Below are positions 7,901 to 14,539 of a stretch of DNA of 55,057 bases, piece by piece. The DNA is from JACQXM01 sp964569425 (lineage in GTDB: Bacteria > Planctomycetota > Phycisphaerae > UBA1845). The DNA lies in the NCBI GenBank assembly GCA_964569425.1, contig CAZMVD010000015.1:1-55057 (forward strand), written 5' to 3'. The notes below the pieces were generated by a model. That model was given only the letters and a program-made list of their open reading frames with translations. It was not told the origin of the DNA and ran no database searches. The number at the start of each line of letters is the position of its first letter. Position 1 is the first letter of the stretch. The position numbers were made by a program, and so were the translations under genes.

Positions 7901-8641
7901 AACCTGGCCGGTGGCGACGTTACAGAAATCGGTGGTGCAATCATTCCCGTCGCTGATCGACATCAGGGCGCCGGTAGCCGGATTGCAACACTGCTCAAAC
8001 TCGTTGTAATTGGGCGTATGCGTGCAAACGCCGTTAACGCCGCACAGATCGGAAGTGCACATGTTGCCGTCGTTACATTGCAGCGCCGACTGGCACAGGC
8101 CGACCGTCACGCTGACCGCGGGGCCGATCGTGATCGCAACCAGTTGACCTCCGCATCCGAACAGCGTGTGGTTATTCCACACCCGCGTGATGGACCCGCT
8201 GAGACTCGACAGAATCCTCACTTCGCCGGTGCCCGTGTTCGCGCTGGTCGAAAAAAGCAACGTAGTCACGAGCAACCCGGAAGGCGTAGCCGACGCGGCC
8301 GTACAAGGGTTGATGGCCAGCGTGAGAAACGCATCACCGTCATTGAAAGACGTGTTAAGTCCGCCCGATGGAAAACTGATTGAACCCCAGGGATGGGCCC
8401 CGGTTTCGTCCACTCCGATGAGCGTGAAAAGCGAAGCATCCCACTGGAGCACCATATTGATAATGCCCACCGGCTCCGCGGGATTCGCGACCGCGTAGAC
8501 CTCGACGTGCACGGTCTGTCCGGAGAACTCGGACTGCGATGCGGGCCGGAGTTCAAGTTGAACCGTCGCTCGGACCTCGGCACCGGTCAGCAGCGCCACC
8601 GCTGCCAACGACACCGCCGCCGCCAACTTTGACCTGACCAT
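4907..8641 (-). CDS. Giant secreted cysteine-rich protein with two cohesin-like domains and dockerin-like C-terminus
   Basis: 1244 residues, exported. The signal peptide is about 1-25 (LAAAVSLAAVALLTGAEVRA). A first cohesin-like domain covers about 26-180 (VQLELRPASQ, VEVYAVAN, VLQWDASLF). A long cysteine-rich stretch (about 185-610) has many CxDGxxCTxxxC-type repeats. A second cohesin-like domain covers about 620-790 (INLELSPNQT, IRYFAKRTSG, SVLWDPVRLAL), then more cysteine-rich repeats to about 1010. The C-terminal 200 residues hold calcium-type segments DADMDGNGVMDS, DSDDNGIVNVTDIQ and AVNFGDIAQIVLGFQ, spaced like a dockerin pair. The start is backed by a strong GGAGGAGGGAAG ribosome-binding site. 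Likely a surface or matrix scaffold; ligand unknown. It shares its architecture with the gene at 38164-39477, which ends in a membrane-sorting tail instead. Confidence 0.8.
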   Translation of the reverse strand: MVRSKLAAAVSLAAVALLTGAEVRATVQLELRPASQSEFSGQTVHVEVYAVANPAEPVGIINMVLQWDASLFTLIGVDETGAHPWGSISFPSGGLNTSFNDGDAFLTLAINPCTAASATPSGLLVTTLLFSTSANTGTGEVRILSSLSGSITRVWNNHTLFGCGGQLVAITIGPAVSVTVGLCQSALQCNDGNMCTSDLCGVNGVCTHTPNYNEFEQCCNPATGALMSISDGNDCTTDFCNVATGQVTHTNKGIGAACGSQVQNDCTNPDTCDGFGNCLPNDIGNGAFCDDGDSCTQASSCQNGVCVGTNPLPNNTPCTDSLICTTGSGTCQAGKCIEPGRACSDTQFCIEPAQCNKIGDCDSVPGSTCVGGFCTAGYACWGCLPEPKPCQGGADCPPGKPCENGFCHQCGTDTGCLRFICSPSTHTCLTIRDHAQCILADGLFCNGDEVCSTFGTCLPADPPQALCPPGLTVCDEANDVCVECLDSSHCPPGEFCNPQINECVECLINAHCNDGNSCNGIETCNTTTGQCIAGTPVSCPQMGICTIDVCNAASGQCEPKPVEQVACSQSNPCPDPAKFQCGPSNFCFTLQSCSDGDGCTVNDSCVGGACVGSPPPNPGPINLELSPNQTTPYSIGQTVSIRYFAKRTSGSSGVSVVEGSVLWDPVRLALQSPGFVDPCTNHPSDPLNCPAGTYDWFASGFLSNFDPDGLNDDFFDGDAHYVAQIGPGLPVAPVSAATPLHVTTLRFTAQLATSATGILVTPTRCVSPGGTYTRAITGAGEDVTGTLTPALVRIQCTNNAQCFDNNPCTTEVCNLSTNYCEYTNVGNGTACGNQTPQSECDQPDVCMNGVCSANPKPAGTACTDDGNQCTNDVCNGAGTCTHPNKPAGTVCNDGLFCTLGETCNLGFCGGGVPNTCNDGIPCTIDACNETNDSCEHTPVDSICNNNVYCDGVEVCNVGLGCQSGTPPDCSSDGIACTENDFCDEAQRRCNGIPNDNLCGPTEICLQFVGCVDGSCPPPTVVSAGPRYLKVNPQPIGGSNPMKLFVTSSTWPCLGKYVGMPVDADMDGNGVMDSRLAKLVDNPLDAAELTPAQWTGSFSDPTLPAALYVTGEDITPSDRTGPTSFSDTRYTVAAECGGVLGAGSEAVMDRWCDSDDNGIVNVTDIQVAVLAFQGQYHMPGGSPPGGSTKASVDVTAQVRGCDPPISPVAVNFGDIAQIVLGFQGRSYAQFISLLPPDHQCSLPCP

Positions 8642-9577
8642 TCTTCCCTCCTCCTCCGCGCGTCAGCGCGAAAAGACCGGCCCCACCCTGCTCGACAGAA
8701 CTGAAAAAGGTAGACGACGATCGATTTTCGCCGCCGCCGACCGGTTCAGAATCGGCGATTGCGAAAAACCTGCCCAGCCGCACGGGAATGGCTACCCGCT
8801 CCGCCGACCAAGCCCTGTCGCCGATTACCGAACTACCTATAACTAACCGAGAATCTACCACATCCGTCGAGAAAATACAAGGTTTCTGACGCGGAGCCTC
8901 ATGTTAGCATAGCCCGCGTCTCGTGTCCGTTCCACTCTGTGTTCGACGGTGAAGGAGTCCCAACAGCTCGTTCACGCTGAGCCAACACTCTCGCTTCGAG
9001 ATCGTCCGATTTCAGCAAGGTCCGCGGGCTGGTTTCCGATTTGACTTAACTTCGTCGGCGCGGAATTACGGCCGATAATGGACGCATCGCTTGGGCAGGA
9101 CGACACCGTCCGTACTGCACAATTCCAAGGTCTTCGTTCTGCAACGTCGCCCGATCTTGAAAGTCAACCAGCATTCGGAACGGATATTTGGCAGGCCGCC
9201 CGTGGTTTGACACTCCGGATTCCCAGATACACCGGTTCGAGAGAGCCCAATAACCGTTGTGCGGCAGGTATCCGCTATCCGATCCCGACTCAAGCCACGT
9301 GGTGTATCAGATCCACACGGCACCCTATCCGGCCATGCCCAGCATCGCATCAACCCAGGTTGTGGACCCTTTTCACTTGAAATCGACGCCATTTCCGGAT
9401 AACCTGTTGGATGGGCACGCGACGAATGCGGGCGCGCTGATTTGGATCGGCGGCGGTAGATACCCAACGTGCTTTCCGACCTCGCATTCCGCATCGCTCG
9501 AACGTAGATCGGATTCGTGGGGAGGGGACCACCGCCGTTTCGCTCCGCCGAACGGAGCATGAGCCAGGGGCTTGTCC
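8642..9577. other. 0.9-kb stretch without a recognisable gene
   Basis: 8642-8880 contains the leader and a promoter candidate of the cysteine-rich gene. From about 8900 to 9560 several medium ORFs are open on both strands, but none has a convincing start, ribosome-binding site or known motif. Base composition looks less GC-rich than the flanking genes. It could be a decayed gene or unannotated regulatory DNA. Confidence 0.5.
8852..8880 (-). promoter_or_regulatory. Candidate promoter of the cysteine-rich gene
   Basis: On the minus strand: TTGTAT (8880-8875), 17-bp spacer, TAGATT (8857-8852). The leader would be about 200 nt. The same pattern, TTGTAT-N17-TAGAAT, precedes the paralogue at 39477, which is the main reason to list it. 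Confidence 0.35.
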
Positions 9578-10261
9578 ATGGTCTCGAGAAATGTCACCAC
9601 AGTTAAGAAGATGATCCGTTCCGTCACTTACCGCTCGAGTCAGCGCCACCGGCGAATTTGCAGAACCTTTTTCATTGCTTTGGCGATGGCCTCGGGAACC
9701 GCACGCGCCACTTCGATTGATTTCGAGAGCATCCCCATGGGTACTCTTTATGGCGCGGCGGCCAACCACAGCCCCAGCGAAGTGGTGTTATCCGAAAACG
9801 GTATCGATATGTCGGTCGAAAACTTCTTCCTCGGCTCTTTCGTCGGATTCTTCGACGCCGAGGTAGGCGGCATTTACGGGCAGCAGTTTCCGACCCACGC
9901 CCTGCAGCTCGATAACATCAGCGTCCAGTTCGATCTTGCGGGCGTCGGTTTCGCTGTCAATCAGGTCACGTTCGAATACCTCGAATTCGGAGGCGCCAGC
10001 AATCTCTCCGTCAACGGCTCGGCGATCCTCCAGCTTGACTCGTTGAACGATGTGCCGAGCGCCATTGCACCGGGTATTTCGGCAACTGTCGGAAGCGGCG
10101 TAGTCACGCTATTTGGCCCTATCGATCGATTCCTAGTCGGAGGCCAGGAACTGGCCATTGACTCAATCACCGTCGTCCCTGAGCCCGCCACCGTCCTCCT
10201 GCTGGGCGTGGCCGCACTGGCGATGACGGGCAGAACCCTCCGCCGCAAAGTTCGAGCCTGA
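9578..10261 (+). CDS. PEP-CTERM sorting-domain protein
   Basis: 227 residues, exported. A basic N-region of about 30 residues precedes a hydrophobic signal core (FFIALAMASG, then ATA/ARA-type cleavage near residue 44). The body is beta-rich and includes FESIPMGTLYG, a start seen in many PEP-CTERM proteins with a jelly-roll-like fold. The C-terminus is a textbook sorting tail: VPEPATVLLLGVAALAM followed by TGRTLRRKVRA. PEP-CTERM tails are processed by an exosortase and tied to exopolysaccharide; no exosortase gene is in the window. I chose the ATG at 9578 because AGGGG lies 8 nt upstream; an ATG at 9611 would give a shorter, more typical signal peptide. Function of the body is unknown. Confidence 0.8.
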   Translation: MVSRNVTTVKKMIRSVTYRSSQRHRRICRTFFIALAMASGTARATSIDFESIPMGTLYGAAANHSPSEVVLSENGIDMSVENFFLGSFVGFFDAEVGGIYGQQFPTHALQLDNISVQFDLAGVGFAVNQVTFEYLEFGGASNLSVNGSAILQLDSLNDVPSAIAPGISATVGSGVVTLFGPIDRFLVGGQELAIDSITVVPEPATVLLLGVAALAMTGRTLRRKVRA

Positions 10262-10343
10262 TTTCGGCTTATTATCAATCAAGTTTCATTGCCCCTGCCG
10301 TAACATGGACGAACTTCCTTGAAGGGTCGATAAATTCCATGAC

Positions 10344-11618
10344 ATGACTCGGCGCGCGTCCACAGCCCTGTGGCTTCTGGTGCTCTTCGCGCTGGGACTG
10401 CGCGGGGTATTCTGCGCGATCAGGGGAACCGAATACCCGGTCGAGTATCGCGTGGCTGCCGGCCGCCTGCTGACCCATGGCACGCTGACCAGTCCTCTGA
10501 GCGAGAATGAGAACGACACCGCTCCTTCGTCGCTCATGCCCCCCATCTACGTGACCTTCGTAGCGGTCGTCTTCCGAGCCCTCGGCCCCGATACCCCCGC
10601 CGCGCAATTCGTCCTTCTGGGTGTCAACGCGGTCGCCACCGCGCTGGTCGTCCCCTTGTTGTTCAGCATCGCCCGAACGCTGTTCGGCGAGAGCGCCGCA
10701 TGGCGCGCCGCGGTGCTGGCGGCAATCCACCCGATTCTCATCCGGTACACGACTTTCATCTGGGACACGAACCTGTTCACGCTGGCGGCCGTGGTCACCG
10801 TGTGGTACGCCTGCCGGCTTCGCAAGCCCCATGTTCAACCCCAATCCTGGCTGCTGTTGGGCGCGATGCTCGGCGGCGTAGCCCTGCTCAACCCGGCGCT
10901 CACCGTAACCTACCCGATGCTGGTACTCTGGCCGGCCACCTCCACGACCGGTTGGCGCGCCCGAACAGTCATGCGTGCCGTCACATTGACTTTGGTAGGG
11001 TGGGCGATCGTACTGACACCCTGGACCGTTCGAAACTACATTCATTTTGATCGCCTGATTTATGTCCGTGGCGGATTCAATCTTGAACTCTGGCTCGGCG
11101 TGGCACCCGAAGTGGACGACCGATCAGGCATGGTGTACCCCGCCCGCTTTCCATTGGCCAACGCGGACGAGCAGAATCGCTTTCAAACGCTCGGCGAGGC
11201 GGCCTATTTGGATCAATGCGGCGCAGACGCACGCGAAACAATCTTGCGCGATCCGGCGCGCTACGCGAAGCTCGTACTCATTCGCTGGGTCGACTTCTGG
11301 ACCGGAGACGTGGCTTCGCGATTGGCGCAGATCGTGCCGCTCAATCGAGGGGGGCGTATGCACCGCATCGGCGTCGGCTTCGTGACCCTGGAACTGCTGT
11401 TGCTGGTCGCCGGGGGGCTCTGGACGCGACGGTTGAACGCCGATCAACGATGGTTGCTCGCGATGCTATTGGTGTTTCCCACAGTTTACGCCCTGACTCA
11501 CGGCGGGCTCCGTTTCCGCGCCCCAATTGAGCCCGTGATGGTGATGTTAACCATTTCGGTGCTGACCGACGCGTTGGGGCAGATGCGAAGCGACCGACCC
11601 GCTCGATCCTCCCCGTAG
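10344..11618 (+). CDS. GT-C superfamily membrane glycosyltransferase (ArnT/PMT-like)
   Basis: 424 residues with about ten hydrophobic helices, beginning LWLLVLFALGLRGVFCA. The loop after helix 1 holds RGTEYPVEYRVAAGRLL, where GT-C enzymes carry their acidic catalytic residues. The later pattern (VLTPWTVRNYIHFDRLIYVRGG in pieces, then a periplasmic domain and two C-terminal helices) is common in bacterial PMT_2/glycosyltransferase-39-type proteins. It would take sugar from a polyprenyl phosphate on the outer face of the inner membrane. A GT2 of the polyprenyl-phosphate-sugar synthase type lies 9 kb upstream, and a PEP-CTERM gene lies immediately upstream. Acceptor unknown. Confidence 0.75.
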   Translation: MTRRASTALWLLVLFALGLRGVFCAIRGTEYPVEYRVAAGRLLTHGTLTSPLSENENDTAPSSLMPPIYVTFVAVVFRALGPDTPAAQFVLLGVNAVATALVVPLLFSIARTLFGESAAWRAAVLAAIHPILIRYTTFIWDTNLFTLAAVVTVWYACRLRKPHVQPQSWLLLGAMLGGVALLNPALTVTYPMLVLWPATSTTGWRARTVMRAVTLTLVGWAIVLTPWTVRNYIHFDRLIYVRGGFNLELWLGVAPEVDDRSGMVYPARFPLANADEQNRFQTLGEAAYLDQCGADARETILRDPARYAKLVLIRWVDFWTGDVASRLAQIVPLNRGGRMHRIGVGFVTLELLLLVAGGLWTRRLNADQRWLLAMLLVFPTVYALTHGGLRFRAPIEPVMVMLTISVLTDALGQMRSDRPARSSP

Positions 11619-11672
11619 GCCCCCCGCCGTTCAAAACGGACGGCTTTGCCAATCCAGAATCCAATATTCGCC

Positions 11673-11702
11673 TCGACAGCAGCGGCGGATCGGGCCTACA
11701 AT
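11673..11702 (+). promoter_or_regulatory. Sigma-70-type promoter for the second sigma/anti-sigma pair
   Basis: TCGACA (11673-11678), 18-bp spacer, TACAAT (11697-11702). Both boxes match 5 of 6. The predicted leader is about 45 nt to the ATG at 11756. Confidence 0.5.
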
Positions 11703-11755
11703 GAGCCTGGACCGATCCACGGGTTCCGCTCTGTTTTCACGGCTGGACGATCCTC

Positions 11756-12403
11756 ATGCGGTTTCGAACTAACAATTCACCCGCTCAGCCGTCAGTAGGT
11801 GAGATGACCATCGCCTTGGCGCAACTACCGCGCGCATTGGCCAGGGCGCAGCCCGAAATCGCGCCCGTAACCGACCTTGCGCATGCCTGGCTGGTGCGTC
11901 TGATGGAGCAGGAGGGCCCGGGAATTCTGCGGATGCTGTGGCGGTTCCTGGAGAGTGAAGCCGACGTGATGGACGCCTATCAGGATTGTTTCTGCAAGCT
12001 GGCCCTTCGCAAGGGCCATGCCGATCTGCGGAGCGTTCGCGCCTATTTGTATCGCACTGCGTCCAACGTCGCCATTGAGATCATTCGCGCCCGCACCCGG
12101 CGCGCAGCCCATCTACCCCTTATCGCCGAGAACGCCCGTCGCGTCCGCGAATCAGCGCCGGCCTCGGAACCCGTGGCCGCGGTCGAAACCGCTTTGGCCG
12201 ATTCGCACCGCTTGCGTGAAGCCATCGCCGAACTGCCCGTCCATTTACGACAGGTGATTGTCCTTCGGGATCTGAGCGGCCTCTCCTATCGTGAGATCGG
12301 TCGCATGTTGGCCATCGACCCCGCAACCGCACGAGTCTACCGACGCCATGCCGTCGTCAAGCTGTCCGAGCGCCTGGCACAACCGAACGGGGGAAGTCCA
12401 TGA
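11756..12403 (+). CDS. ECF-type RNA polymerase sigma factor
   Basis: 215 residues. An N-terminal leader of about 45 residues precedes region 2 (ILRMLWRFLESEADVMDAYQDCF; the DAYQD segment binds core RNA polymerase). Region 4 covers about residues 145-205 (LREAIAELPVHLRQVIVLRD, then LSYREIGRMLAIDPATARVY), a clear helix-turn-helix. The stop codon overlaps the start of the next gene by 4 nt (ATGA), so sigma and anti-sigma are translationally coupled. The last residues are unremarkable. Likely controls its own operon and some surface genes nearby, but no matching target promoter could be identified. Confidence 0.88.
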   Translation: MRFRTNNSPAQPSVGEMTIALAQLPRALARAQPEIAPVTDLAHAWLVRLMEQEGPGILRMLWRFLESEADVMDAYQDCFCKLALRKGHADLRSVRAYLYRTASNVAIEIIRARTRRAAHLPLIAENARRVRESAPASEPVAAVETALADSHRLREAIAELPVHLRQVIVLRDLSGLSYREIGRMLAIDPATARVYRRHAVVKLSERLAQPNGGSP

Positions 12404-13164
12404 CCCTTCATGCCCGGACAACAGAGGAAGTCTGCCCCAAACGCATTTGGGTGCTGACCGTTCTGACCGATGACGAAGATGCGACCGGCGAGTTGCCGCG
12501 CGGGCTGGCCTTTCATCTCGCCCGCTGCCCCTCATGTCGATCGGTGGCCGATCGCTTGCAACGTGCCAACAGCGCATTGGCGGCCCTCGGTGCCGCCGAG
12601 GCGCCTCATTTGTTCGAACGCGCCCAGCAGCAGACGCTTCAAGCACTGCGCAACGGCGCTGCGTTGACCGGCCGAGCGAATCTCAGCGACGACTGCGATG
12701 ACGTCCCCCTGAATATCCCGATCGGCAACCGGTACGCACGGCTTGCCGTAGCCGCCAGCGTGGCGATTATCATCGCCGCCGGAGGCCTCTTGTCGCTTCG
12801 TACACCACAGCAGGAGCCGGGCGCTGCGCACCCGCCCATGGCCGCACGGCCGTCCGCGGTTCACTTCGGCCCAGCGGGTGAAATACGCCCCCTCGCGCTC
12901 GCGGTCGACGACCATTCACTGACCGTGCGATCCCACCCGGACGAATCACTCACTGCCGCAAAGCAGCCGTTTGCGGAACAGCCTGCGCTTCCCCTATGTG
13001 ATTCCGACAATTGGCCCGACCAGATCATGAGCGGTCAGCATTCATGCATTCCCCGTAATCCATGGCTTCGCCTTCCCTTTCGAACCCGCGCGGCCGAGGA
13101 ACTGCACAGGATTGACAGCCCCCCGTCGGCCGTGTTATCTAATCCGCCATCGGAAAGGCGCTGA
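12400..13164 (+). CDS. Zinc-binding (ZAS-type) membrane anti-sigma factor
   Basis: 254 residues. The cytoplasmic N-domain carries FHLARCPSC (His-x3-Cys-x2-Cys, about residues 47-54), the zinc motif of ZAS anti-sigma factors, followed by a helix that would clamp the sigma factor. One transmembrane helix is at about 112-130 (LAVAASVAIIIAAGGLLSL). The exterior region (about 120 residues) is proline-rich and low in structure, with two cysteines. The coupled start with the sigma gene supports a cognate pair. The signal sensed by the exterior part is unknown; no dockerin or PASTA-type domain is visible, unlike the partner at 2970-3410. Confidence 0.82.
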   Translation: MTLHARTTEEVCPKRIWVLTVLTDDEDATGELPRGLAFHLARCPSCRSVADRLQRANSALAALGAAEAPHLFERAQQQTLQALRNGAALTGRANLSDDCDDVPLNIPIGNRYARLAVAASVAIIIAAGGLLSLRTPQQEPGAAHPPMAARPSAVHFGPAGEIRPLALAVDDHSLTVRSHPDESLTAAKQPFAEQPALPLCDSDNWPDQIMSGQHSCIPRNPWLRLPFRTRAAEELHRIDSPPSAVLSNPPSERR

Positions 13165-13223
13165 CGTGGCGCCCGGCGCGTCGTCGGGCGTAGTCGCCGC
13201 CTCGCCATATCTCGAGGTTGGCC

Positions 13224-14333
13224 ATGTCCACGCTGGAAGTTTCCGTTGATGATCCCACGCACACGGATACGGGCGCACGGGTCGCCGCCCTGAACCGCAA
13301 CGACAGGTTTTTTCACGTCGTACTGGCGCAGCAGTTTGACCGCGAAGCCATTGAACAGCTTTGCCGCCTTTCGGACATGATCCGCACCATCGCCCATACG
13401 CGACAAGGTACGCAGTTCCTCCTCACATTGCTCAGTCATCGCCGGGCCATGCTTTATTTCATTCAGCCGTCTACGCGCACGTTTCTCTCCTTCACCGCTG
13501 CGTGCCAGGTGCTGGGCATGCCCTACAACTCCGTGCGCGACCGCTCCACTTCCTCTGAAATCAAGGGTGAGTCGGAGGACGATACCATCCGCGTCCTCAG
13601 CCAGTATTTCGACCTGATCATCATGCGCCACCCCGGCGAGGGACTCGCAGAGCACGTCGCCCACATGCTCAACGACATGCCCCGCACCATCCCGGTGATC
13701 AACGGCGGATCCGGCAAGGACCAGCACCCCACCCAGGCACTGCTCGATATTTATACGCTCATGCGGTCCTTTGCCGACCCCACCAACACGCGTATCGACC
13801 GCCGGTACCTCCGTAATCTGTTTGCCGGCCGCACCATCGCCTTTGTTGGCGATCTCAAACGCGGCCGCACCGTCCGCTCGCTCACCTATCTGTTGTGCCG
13901 CTACCCCGGCGTGCGTCTGCTGTTCGTCTCTCCACCCGAGTTGCGCATCGGCGACGACATCCTCGACTACCTGACCCGCCACGGCATCGAGTTCGAATTC
14001 GCCGATGACCTGCCCTCGCGTATCGCCGAGCTGGACGCGGTCTACATGACCCGCCTCCAGGACGAGCACGACGTCGCCGGCGAGTCCAAGTCCATCGACT
14101 ACTACCGCTTCAGCCTCACCTACGAGATGGCCCGCGACTTCAAGCCCAACCTCGCCATTCTCCATCCGCTGCCCCGCCGACACGAACTCGACCAGCGCCT
14201 CGATACCCTCCCCCAGGCCCGGTATTGGCAGCAGGTACGCAACGGCATGTGGATGCGCGCCGCCCTCATCGCCTCCATCTTCAACGTCGACACCGCCATC
14301 CGCGAACACTACCAGGCCTACTACAACTACTGA
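13224..14333 (+). CDS. pyrB: Aspartate carbamoyltransferase, long variant
   Basis: 369 residues, versus about 310 for the usual catalytic chain. It joins carbamoyl phosphate to aspartate in pyrimidine synthesis. The carbamoyl-phosphate site PSTRTFLSF (about 82-90) keeps S-T-R-T but has Phe where Arg is usual. The mobile-loop region is SSTSSEIKGESEDDT. HPTQALLD and LHPLPR, both diagnostic of the family, are present and well placed. The extra length lies at the N-terminus and in inserts around residues 180-200 and the C-terminus. The start at 13224 has GAGG upstream. No pyrI or pyrC is adjacent. The sequence is close enough to the family that another carbamoyltransferase specificity is less likely, but the changed Arg deserves attention. 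Confidence 0.85.
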   Translation: MSTLEVSVDDPTHTDTGARVAALNRNDRFFHVVLAQQFDREAIEQLCRLSDMIRTIAHTRQGTQFLLTLLSHRRAMLYFIQPSTRTFLSFTAACQVLGMPYNSVRDRSTSSEIKGESEDDTIRVLSQYFDLIIMRHPGEGLAEHVAHMLNDMPRTIPVINGGSGKDQHPTQALLDIYTLMRSFADPTNTRIDRRYLRNLFAGRTIAFVGDLKRGRTVRSLTYLLCRYPGVRLLFVSPPELRIGDDILDYLTRHGIEFEFADDLPSRIAELDAVYMTRLQDEHDVAGESKSIDYYRFSLTYEMARDFKPNLAILHPLPRRHELDQRLDTLPQARYWQQVRNGMWMRAALIASIFNVDTAIREHYQAYYNY

Positions 14334-14539
14334 TCCGGTTCGAACACCGAAGCTTGGCGTCCTATCCGCGCCCGTTGGGCCAACCGGATTTCGCTGGCCC
14401 TCAATGGCGCCGCACGCTACATTAGGCGACCGGCCGGAGCCCGCCGTTCGCGTGCGAGCCTTGCGGCCGATGGCCGCACGAGCGCCGGCTCGTCTCAGCC
14501 CGCGATCGCCGAAACACTTGCCCGAAAGGGGATATGCCT

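Noticed and set aside
14336..14360. tRNA T-arm-like GGTTCGAAC
   Set aside because: No acceptor, anticodon or D-arm could be matched around it; the same holds for a GGTTCGAG at about 9232.
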